Assembly (NCBI GenBank): GCA_946221915.1
Contig: CAMIKG010000054.1
Location: 1 to 31,278 of the forward strand
Reading direction: 5' to 3'
Source: an uncultured Erwinia sp.
Lineage (GTDB): Bacteria; Pseudomonadota; Gammaproteobacteria; Enterobacterales; Enterobacteriaceae
DNA: 31,278 nt
The position numbers were made by a program, and so were the translations under genes. The first letter of the stretch is position 1, and the number at the start of each line of letters is the position of its first letter. The notes under the pieces are model-generated. The model was given only the letters and a program-made list of their open reading frames with translations. It searched no databases and was not told where the DNA came from. Shown here one piece after another: positions 24,948 through 31,278 of this stretch.

Positions 24948-26426
24948 TTATTCCTTATCCAGACGGCCGACTAACGACAGCTCAAAGTTGGCGCCCATGT
25001 ATTTGAAGTGCGGACGTACCGCAATCGCCACCTGGTACCAGCCTGGTTCACCTTCCACATCCAGCACTTTGATCTGCGCGGCGCGCAGTGGACGGCGACT
25101 GCGCACGTCTGCCGGCGGGTTTTCCTGGTCGGCGACATACTGCTTAATCCAGCCGTTCAGCTCACGCTCCAGATCCTGACGCTCTTTCCATGAGCCAATC
25201 TGTTCGCGCTGCAGCACTTTGATGTAGTGCGCCAGGCGGTTGATGATGAACATGTACGGCAGCTGGGTGCCGAGTTTGTAGTTGGTTTCCGCCTCTTTGC
25301 CTTCGCGGGTGTTCGGGAACACCTTCGGCTTCTGCACCGAGTTGGCAGAGAAGAAGGCCGCGTTATCACTGTCCTTGCGCATCGTCAGGGTGATAAAGCC
25401 CTCTTCCGCCATCTCGTACTCGCGGCGATCGGTGATCAGCACTTCGGTCGGGATCTTGGCCTGCAGCTGGCCCATCGCTTCATAGACATGCACCGGCAGA
25501 TCGCTGATCGCACCGCCGCTCTGCGGACCGATAATGTTCGGACACCAGCGATATTTAGCGAAGCTGTCGGTCAGCGCAGTGCCCATCAGATAGGCGGTGT
25601 TGCCCCACAGGTAGTGATCGTGGCTGGCGCTGATATCTTCTTTGTAGTTGAAGCCCTTGATCGGATTCTCTACCGGGTCATACGGCAGACGCGCGAGGAA
25701 GCGCGGCGCAGTCAGACCGAGGTAACGGGCATCTTCTGATTCACGCAGCGAACGCCATTTGGTGTAGGTCGGCCCTTCAAAAACAGATTTCAGATCTTTG
25801 ATGGAAGGCAGGTCAGCAAAGCTGTCGACGCCAAAGAAGGTCGGTGCAACGGAGGAGATAAAGGGCGCATGAGCCATCGCGCCGACGGCGCTGACATACT
25901 GCATCAGCTTGATGTCAGGCGAGCTTTGCGTCATGGCGTAATCGCCAATCACGGCGCCAATCGGCTGACCGCCGAACTGACCGTAGCCAGTAGAATAGAC
26001 GTGCTGATAGAAACCTGACTGGGTGATTTCTGGCGCGAATTCGAAATCTTCCAGCAACTCCTGTTTAGTGGCGTGCAGGGTGAGGATTTTGATGTTTTCG
26101 CGAAAATCGGTGCGATCGACCAGCAGTTTCAGTGAGCGCCAGGAGGATTCCAGCTCCTGCAGTTCCGGCGCATGCAGAATGACATCCACCTGCTTGCTGA
26201 GCTTTTTGTCCAGCTCAACAATCATGCTGTCCACCAGCGCTTTGTTGACCGGTTCCGCCGCATTACCGCTGTCGAGAATATTCGCGACCAGTGCAGCGAT
26301 ACCTTGTTTCGCCACGCTGTAACCTTCATCAACAGGGGTAATACGCGCCTGCGCCATAATGTCATCCAGCAGTGATGACGACGCCCCCGCCGCGGCAACC
26401 TGAGGTTGTTCTTCAACCATAGACAT
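24948..26426 (-). CDS. tssC: T6SS sheath large subunit TssC (VipB)
   Basis: A 492-residue sheath protein that pairs with TssB to make the contractile tube. Family segments include ELESSWRSLKLLVDRTDF, SQPIGAV-type loops (GQFGGQPIGAVIGDY), VFEGPTYTKWRSLRESEDAR, RFLARLPYD and YMFIINRLAHYIKVLQREQ. The C-terminus is PHFKYMGANFELSLVGRLDK. Length and composition are normal. The ATG is preceded by AAGGGA and lies about 30 nt after tssB. Confidence 0.97.
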   Translation of the reverse strand: MSMVEEQPQVAAAGASSSLLDDIMAQARITPVDEGYSVAKQGIAALVANILDSGNAAEPVNKALVDSMIVELDKKLSKQVDVILHAPELQELESSWRSLKLLVDRTDFRENIKILTLHATKQELLEDFEFAPEITQSGFYQHVYSTGYGQFGGQPIGAVIGDYAMTQSSPDIKLMQYVSAVGAMAHAPFISSVAPTFFGVDSFADLPSIKDLKSVFEGPTYTKWRSLRESEDARYLGLTAPRFLARLPYDPVENPIKGFNYKEDISASHDHYLWGNTAYLMGTALTDSFAKYRWCPNIIGPQSGGAISDLPVHVYEAMGQLQAKIPTEVLITDRREYEMAEEGFITLTMRKDSDNAAFFSANSVQKPKVFPNTREGKEAETNYKLGTQLPYMFIINRLAHYIKVLQREQIGSWKERQDLERELNGWIKQYVADQENPPADVRSRRPLRAAQIKVLDVEGEPGWYQVAIAVRPHFKYMGANFELSLVGRLDKE

Positions 26427-26455
26427 AACTTATTTCCCTTATGTTAGCCGCTGTA

Positions 26456-26959
26456 TTATTCGGCGGGTTTCACTAAATCCAGTTCTTTCAGCAGCTGCTC
26501 GCGCGCTTCGTCGCTGGCCAGTAAATCCTGCAGACGGTTACGGAATGCCGGAATATTGCCCAGTGGACCTTTCAGTGCCACCAGCGCTTCACGTAATTCG
26601 AGCAGTTTGCGTAATTCAGGCACCTGCTGGGCGATACGATCGGGAGAAAAGTCTTCCAGGGTCGCGATATTCAGCTTCACCGGCAGGTCATCCTCGCTCT
26701 GCTCTTCCAGGTTATTCGCCACGGAGAAATTCAGTTCGAGTTTGTTTTCCTTCATCACCGAATTGAAATTGTTTTTATCGATCGAAACCGTCTGACGTTC
26801 TTCGATCGGCGTATCTTCCGTGCGGCCTTTCAAATTCCCTACCACCAACATTGTCAGCGGTAACTCTATTTCTGCTTGCTGCCCACCGGTTGCCGGAACA
26901 TATTTAATGTTGATACGTTCCTTTGGCGCGACAGAAGCCCCATCAATTCCTTTTCCCAT
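26456..26959 (-). CDS. tssB: T6SS sheath small subunit TssB (VipA)
   Basis: A 167-residue protein, normal for TssB. It begins MGKGIDGASVAPKERINIKY and contains the family blocks IELPLTMLVVGNLKGR, SIDKNNFNSVM and LEDFSPDRIAQQVPELRKLL. It co-polymerises with TssC and carries the helix recognised during sheath handling by TssH. The frame remains open upstream to 27109 but that extension has no family similarity, so I place the start at 26959 with a weak GGTG upstream. It is the first gene of the T6SS operon, facing the AT-rich regulatory region. Confidence 0.95.
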   Translation of the reverse strand: MGKGIDGASVAPKERINIKYVPATGGQQAEIELPLTMLVVGNLKGRTEDTPIEERQTVSIDKNNFNSVMKENKLELNFSVANNLEEQSEDDLPVKLNIATLEDFSPDRIAQQVPELRKLLELREALVALKGPLGNIPAFRNRLQDLLASDEAREQLLKELDLVKPAE

Positions 26960-27090
26960 ATTCACACCGGATTCATATTTTGAGTGACTGAATACACGGG
27001 ACAAGCAGGTGCCAGGGTGAATTAATCCGCGCGGCGGAGTTATCACGAAATAACAGGCAGAATTCCTTTTTGTACCCGCAATAGCTGTGC

Positions 27091-27131
27091 TTTGTAAGCA
27101 ACTCACCACAGGGCGGTAAATTACTTACAAA
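27091..27131. repeat. Spaced inverted repeat upstream of tssB (possible operator)
   Basis: TTTGTAAG at 27091-27098 and CTTACAAA at 27124-27131 are perfect 8-bp inverted arms. Their starts are 33 bp apart, close to three helical turns. The site lies about 130-170 bp upstream of the tssB start. The regulator is unknown. Confidence 0.45.
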
Positions 27132-27343
27132 ACAATAACTAACATTCTATTACGGTTCGCTACAGCCAGAGCGGCCAGCAGGATGTGGCCTGAGAGATAA
27201 CTTAAGAGACGTTTGCATTTTTCCTTCCCCAATCCTTTAGCTAATCTGATCGTTCTGGTTTGCGTAAAAACCGTACTACCAAATTTGACGGCGTTTCCTT
27301 ATGGGTACTAAAAATCCCCCACAAATGCCTAAAACTGCAACGG

Positions 27344-27357
27344 GGTTAAATTTAACC
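27344..27357. repeat. 14-bp perfect palindrome GGTTAAATTTAACC
   Basis: The sequence is its own reverse complement over 14 bp in the T6SS upstream region. It may be a dimeric regulator site. No known consensus is matched with confidence. Confidence 0.5.
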
Positions 27358-27725
27358 GTGAAACTGCCGTCCAATGGTCAGAATAAGGTCTGTTTGACCC
27401 GTTATTTCTGCCGATTGCGCAAAAATTGATTTAGAGATGCAAGTCTTAATTTCGCATAAAAATAAAAATTAAGTCAAACTGACACCATATTGAACATAAA
27501 TTGATTAATAACCATACAGAACAACCCTGTGATTTTGGTTAAGTATTAAAAAAGCATGGTTAATTTTTGTTAAAGATTATGTCTGTTTTATGACGTTAAT
27601 GACGAAAAAAATTTATCATTTGCCGTTATTTTGATCGTTTTAATACCTAAGTATCTTTAAATAACTAAAAAAATCAGCATCAGCGATCTTTTCGATATTA
27701 TTTTCATGACCACGATGAAGCGAAT

Positions 27726-27739
27726 TTGACTGAGATCAA
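27726..27739. promoter_or_regulatory. FNR-like box
   Basis: TTGAC-TGAG-ATCAA matches the FNR consensus TTGAT-N4-ATCAA at 9 of 10 positions. It lies just inside the terminator of the ankyrin gene and about 770 bp before tssB. No promoter is assigned to it, so its function is uncertain. Confidence 0.4.
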
Positions 27740-27745
27740 TTAGCG

Positions 27746-27786
27746 AAAAAAAGGCCGGATGTGGTTTTTGCACATCCGGCCTTTTG
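27746..27786 (-). terminator. Strong Rho-independent terminator after the ankyrin gene
   Basis: Perfect 15-bp arms, AAAAGGCCGGATGTG (27749-27763) and CACATCCGGCCTTTT (27771-27785), flank a 7-nt loop. Read on the minus strand, the stem is followed by seven T residues. It would end the ankyrin transcript 70 bp after its stop codon and insulate the T6SS operon. On the plus strand the T-run is only four, so it is weaker in that direction. Confidence 0.92.
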
Positions 27787-27856
27787 TGACAGATTTAATT
27801 TCAACAGCAACTGCTGATTCCGCTTTCGCAGATTATCGTAGCTAAAAGGAGAATAT

Positions 27857-30800
27857 TTAACTCAACACACTACTGACCGCGGGTAAAACACCCGGCGACA
27901 TTCGGCTCATCAGCACCGCAATATCATCAAGTTGCCGTTTTTGCGCCAGCGCCAGCGGCGATACCCCTTCCCCATTTATCAGCGCAGGGTCTGCTCCCGC
28001 CGTGATCAGGCTGGTGACAATCTGCAATAATTGAGCAGGTTCTGTCTCATCAGGATCAGAAAATAGCGCGGTATGCAGCGGGGTATTGCCATTCTGATCG
28101 GTGGCATTGATCCCTAGATTGTATTCACAGCAACAGGTGACAATCCCGGTGTTACCCTGCCAGGCGGCGTAATGCAGCGGAGTAATTCCGCTTTTATTGG
28201 CACGAAACGCGGCGCTGTATTGCGCCAGCGCCTGACGGAACCACGCCTCAGCTTCCAGGGTATTGTGACGTAAACTGAGCGCATGCAGCAGATTATTGCC
28301 GTTGTGGGCAACATGATGGATCTGCTGCACCACTTTGCTCTGCTCCAGCAGCCAGAGATAGCTTTCTGTTGTGCCCTGTTCTGCCGCCATCATCAGCGGT
28401 GTACGGCCATGCTGGTCAGTTTTATTGATATCAGCGCCGCGTTCCACCAGCGCCTCAACCAGCCCGTGATGATGCCGCCAGATGGCTGCGAACAGCGCGC
28501 TATATCCCTCATCATCAACGGCATCGATCTCTGCGCCATAGTGCAGTAACGCATCGATAATGGCGGTCTTAAGTGCGACATCCATCGCCTGTGGCTGATC
28601 GCTGTCACGATCATCAGGATAGCTGTCGTAGCCATAATCCAGCAGTACCGCCTCATGGATCGCCGTTTTCCCCTGTGCGCCCGGCAGACGAGGATCGGCT
28701 CCGGCTTCCAGCAGTGCTTCCAGCGCCGTCAGGCAACCATAACCGGCGGCGGTGGCAAGCGGTGTATCACCTGCCGGGTCTCTTAAACTGGCATCCGCAC
28801 CCGCAGCCAGCAGCAGTTCAACGGTTTCCCGGCGGCTCTGTTTATCAACCCAACACCAGTTACTAACGGCGCGCTGGAGTGGCCCTGTATTATCAAAACC
28901 ACCGATAAAATTGACCTCAGCGCCATGCGCCAGCAGATAACTCACCAGTTTGCTGCGACATTTGGAAACTGCACCCAGTAATGGCGTCGTCATCAGGTTA
29001 TCAACGGCGTTGATATCCAGCAGTCCGCGTCGCTCCAGCTCATCAAGATAAGGAATAATCACTTCTTCCTCAGCTGGAGAGAAACCACAGGCGAAATGAA
29101 TGAATTGTGCGTTGCGGATGCAGGTGCGGCACGAGGGATCTGCCCCCTGATCCAGCAGCAGGGTGAACAGCGAAAAGTTCTCCCTAAACAGCGTCCACTC
29201 CAGCGCGGTCAGATCGCGGCGGATAAAACCGTTGTCGTCGGGCCTTGCCGGTCCCTGCTGCGCGACAGTATTGGGATCAGCACCATGCTGTAACAGCAGT
29301 TCGGCGGCAGAATGACGCCATGGCAGGATCTCCTCCTCTGCCACGTTATCCCAGCGGGCTTCAATGACCAGCAACAGGTAGGACTGATCGCGATATTGCC
29401 AGCGATCGGCCTGATTAATCTTATAGCGCGCCAGCCGGTTAATATCGTCAACCAGCGCGACCAGACGCTGTAAGGTTGGCAGCGGCGCCCGGGAGTCAAT
29501 CGCCTCGCGCAGCGGATCGCCGCATTGCTCAGAATTCACATCCAGCTTTTCCGGCAAACTATCCAGCAGCGGGCTGATATCCGTACCGTAATCCATGCGG
29601 CGAATAACCAGCGCAATAAGATTGCCTGAGAACGGGGGGATTTCCAGCACCGCATTCAGCGGCCAGCCGATATCCAGAATCGCGCGTACAAAGGGAATTA
29701 ACTCCTTTATTGCCGAACGCGCGGCGATCGCTGGCAGCGGCTCTTCCCGCCACAGCTCACCACTGCGGCTGGTATTGTTGTACCAGACCGGGGTCGCCAG
29801 CGGCAGTTGCTGGCCTTTACTGCGCCAGATTTCGTCCAGCTGACGCAGCAGGATACCGGTTTGTGTGCCATCCGGTCGCTCACCCCAGGGGTTTATCGTG
29901 ACCAGATACGACAGCAGCGTGCCCTTATTGTCGTCCTGCCAGTTCAGCCGCGCGCCGCCTTTCACCAGCAGACGCACCAGTGCGATATTCTGCACCCACA
30001 GCGCCAGATGCAGCGCGGAATAGCCGTGACACTCAATCGCCGCGCCTCTATCCAGCAGCCACTGCACCAGCTGCTCTGCATCCTCAATATTGCGGTAGTA
30101 ACAGATCACGGCCTGCAGCGGGCTGAACTGATATTGCTGCACCCTCTGCGGCGTATTGATATCGGCGCCCTTGCTCAGCAGCGCATCGAGCATGGCGGTT
30201 TTCTCTTTATAACGATATACGGTGGCAATCGCCAGATCGGCAAAGGCGCGGCCCAGCTCTGCATCGCCCTGCTGCAGGGTTTCCAGCATCCTTTTCTGCT
30301 CGCCCACGCCATACAACAGAATACTGGCCGGTAAATTGAGCTGCCGTTCCCGATTAAGTTTTGCCAGCCGACGCGACAACATCACGCCAAAAGTGCCGCG
30401 TTCGAGGAAGCTGCCGATCTCGTCACGGTACCGTTCGGGTATCGGCATCCCTGCTTTCAGTAAATCGATAAAACCGTAAACGCGCTCCTGCTCCAGTGCC
30501 AGCAGCGCCAGACAGCTTGCTTTACCGCGATAATCAAATTCCAGATCGAGCGCGACGCCGCCCTTCACCAGTTTGTTCAGAACAGAACCAAAACGGGTGA
30601 CGGACATCGTTTCCTGCGTATCACGTAGCTCAGGGTTGGTCAGTGCAATATAAACGGGAGTTTTGCTGGCATCCTGCGCCAGATTGACATTAGCGCCGAG
30701 CTTGATCAGCCACTCCACGCACAGGGTGTCGACAGGAAAATCGCGCTGCTGGAGATACCAGGCCAGCAGTGTCAGCCCGGTGATCTTGCTGTCGATAAAA

Positions 30801-31186
30801 TTAATATCGCAGCCATGCTCCTGCAGAAAGGCGACATGCGCTGCTTTACAACGCTTATTCAGAATCAGATCGTGTAACAGAGGCAGGCCGTTGCGGGTGG
30901 CGGGTAACGAACAGCCATGCTTCAGGAAGACTTTCAGCAACGGCAGTGACAGCGTGGCCAGCGCCTCTTCGATTAACAGCGATTTCTCTGCGCCGGGTTG
31001 CGCGCCGATTGTCAGTAAATAGTCGATAATACCGGCCTGCTGATGCTGCCGTGCATAGCACATCGGCGTATGGCCCTGTTCATCGGCATCATTGCAGTTA
31101 TCGGCATTGACCTGTTTACGGACGGCACCGAGACGGCCCCTGGCGATTAATTCTGCGAGACTTTTTTGACGAAAGAATGAAAACAT
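27857..31186 (-). CDS. Large ankyrin-repeat protein (1109 residues)
   Basis: Nearly the whole protein is built from ankyrin repeats, about 17 of them more or less well conserved. The clearest are GHTPMCYARQHQQAGIIDYL (38-57), GYSALHLALWVQNIALVRLL, GDTPLATAAGYGCLTALEAL, GRTPLMMAAEQG, GITPLHYAAWQGNTGIV and GNTPLHTALF. They are joined by diverged stretches in the middle. No signal peptide, membrane helix or catalytic domain was recognised, so a cytoplasmic binding scaffold is likely. The ATG has AGGGA 7 nt upstream. It has the same orientation as the T6SS operon but is separated from it by a terminator. It could be an immunity or chaperone protein for a T6SS effector encoded further right, or unrelated; the window does not decide. 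Confidence 0.85.
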   Translation of the reverse strand: MFSFFRQKSLAELIARGRLGAVRKQVNADNCNDADEQGHTPMCYARQHQQAGIIDYLLTIGAQPGAEKSLLIEEALATLSLPLLKVFLKHGCSLPATRNGLPLLHDLILNKRCKAAHVAFLQEHGCDINFIDSKITGLTLLAWYLQQRDFPVDTLCVEWLIKLGANVNLAQDASKTPVYIALTNPELRDTQETMSVTRFGSVLNKLVKGGVALDLEFDYRGKASCLALLALEQERVYGFIDLLKAGMPIPERYRDEIGSFLERGTFGVMLSRRLAKLNRERQLNLPASILLYGVGEQKRMLETLQQGDAELGRAFADLAIATVYRYKEKTAMLDALLSKGADINTPQRVQQYQFSPLQAVICYYRNIEDAEQLVQWLLDRGAAIECHGYSALHLALWVQNIALVRLLVKGGARLNWQDDNKGTLLSYLVTINPWGERPDGTQTGILLRQLDEIWRSKGQQLPLATPVWYNNTSRSGELWREEPLPAIAARSAIKELIPFVRAILDIGWPLNAVLEIPPFSGNLIALVIRRMDYGTDISPLLDSLPEKLDVNSEQCGDPLREAIDSRAPLPTLQRLVALVDDINRLARYKINQADRWQYRDQSYLLLVIEARWDNVAEEEILPWRHSAAELLLQHGADPNTVAQQGPARPDDNGFIRRDLTALEWTLFRENFSLFTLLLDQGADPSCRTCIRNAQFIHFACGFSPAEEEVIIPYLDELERRGLLDINAVDNLMTTPLLGAVSKCRSKLVSYLLAHGAEVNFIGGFDNTGPLQRAVSNWCWVDKQSRRETVELLLAAGADASLRDPAGDTPLATAAGYGCLTALEALLEAGADPRLPGAQGKTAIHEAVLLDYGYDSYPDDRDSDQPQAMDVALKTAIIDALLHYGAEIDAVDDEGYSALFAAIWRHHHGLVEALVERGADINKTDQHGRTPLMMAAEQGTTESYLWLLEQSKVVQQIHHVAHNGNNLLHALSLRHNTLEAEAWFRQALAQYSAAFRANKSGITPLHYAAWQGNTGIVTCCCEYNLGINATDQNGNTPLHTALFSDPDETEPAQLLQIVTSLITAGADPALINGEGVSPLALAQKRQLDDIAVLMSRMSPGVLPAVSSVLS

Positions 31187-31278
31187 AACGCTATCCCTGG
31201 ACTGGCAATCAGAAGTAATGTATTGCCGCGTTACACTCTGCGGCAGGAAGGTTCATCGCTGGTTTTTGTCGTGGTGCA

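Larger units (their letters stand above)
5422..26959 (-). other. Type VI secretion system core operon (Vibrio cholerae-like order)
   Basis: Sixteen consecutive minus-strand genes have overlaps or gaps of at most about 45 nt, so they probably form one long operon. All core subunits are present except the exported tube and tip (TssD/Hcp and TssI/VgrG), which must be encoded elsewhere. The order tssB-C-E-F-G-tagH-J-K-L-H-vasH-vasI-tssA-M-vasL matches the main cluster of V. cholerae (VCA0107-VCA0121), recalled from knowledge. No kinase/phosphatase pair (PpkA/PppA) is present. The promoter must lie between the terminator at 27746 and tssB. No terminator was recognised after the last gene. Confidence 0.93.
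26960..27745. promoter_or_regulatory. AT-rich intergenic region upstream of the T6SS operon
   Basis: About 790 bp without a convincing gene. It must hold the T6SS promoter. Base composition turns markedly AT-rich from about 27420 to 27720, unlike the GC-rich genes around it, which suggests H-NS silencing (inference). Visible elements are an inverted repeat TTTGTAAG/CTTACAAA (27091-27131), a 14-bp palindrome (27344-27357), an inverted repeat CTTAATTT/AAATTAAG (27445-27473) and an FNR-like site (27726-27739). No convincing -35/-10 pair could be fixed by eye. Confidence 0.7.

Noticed and set aside
26960..27109. 50-codon N-terminal extension of tssB
   Set aside because: It is not similar to TssB, and the protein from the ATG at 26959 already has the normal family length.
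27180..27235. GG-N10-GC pattern on the minus strand near 27228-27215 as a sigma-54 promoter
   Set aside because: The -12 part (ATGCA) is fair but the -24 part (GGGAAG) is poor, and it lies about 250 bp before tssB.
27301..27429. Plus-strand reading frame of 42 codons starting MGTKNPPQMPK
   Set aside because: No ribosome-binding site, no recognisable similarity, and it lies in the AT-rich control region across a palindrome.
31187..31278. Possible end of another minus-strand gene at the right edge
   Set aside because: One frame gives about 15 residues before a stop, too short to recognise. It could be the tail of an upstream gene but this cannot be supported.

Overview
The window looks like chromosomal DNA from an enterobacterium (order Enterobacterales, possibly Erwiniaceae or a relative). 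The main evidence is an eptA-basR-basS operon followed by a pmrR-type small gene, in the arrangement I know from Escherichia and Salmonella, with proteins close in length and sequence to the E. coli ones. Genus assignment is inference. The coding part is GC-rich with tightly packed genes. No rRNA, tRNA, CRISPR array, transposase or integrase was seen.

Positions 1-1885 hold two copies of a palindromic intergenic repeat that bracket a LacI-family gene lacking its DNA-binding domain and a single-domain EamA-type transporter. Positions 1816-5364 hold a polymyxin-resistance block. A PmrA box precedes eptA (lipid A phosphoethanolamine transferase), basR (response regulator) and basS (sensor kinase), which are joined by overlapping stop and start codons. 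Opposing basS is a 28-residue membrane peptide gene, pmrR, with its own consensus PmrA box. The two boxes are placed identically: each ends 46 nt before its start codon.

Positions 5422-26959, all on the minus strand, hold a complete type VI secretion (T6SS) core operon in Vibrio cholerae-like order: tssB-tssC-tssE-tssF-tssG-tagH-tssJ-tssK-tssL-tssH-vasH-vasI-tssA-tssM-vasL and a Sel1-repeat lipoprotein. It encodes the sheath (TssB/C), baseplate (TssE/F/G/K), membrane complex (TssJ/L/M), sheath-assembly factors (TssA, VasL), the recycling ATPase (TssH) and a sigma-54 activator (VasH). The tube protein Hcp, the VgrG/PAAR spike and the effectors are absent from the window and must lie elsewhere. 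The last gene runs straight into the pmrR promoter, with the PmrA box overlapping its stop codon.

Positions 26960-27856 are an AT-rich intergenic region with no convincing gene. It carries several inverted repeats, an FNR-like site and, at its right end, a strong terminator. Positions 27857-31186 encode a 1109-residue ankyrin-repeat protein, terminated separately from the T6SS operon. No unmistakably new system was found. The best leads are the interlocked T6SS/PmrA-pmrR junction, the giant ankyrin protein beside the T6SS, and the palindromic repeats around a decaying regulator.
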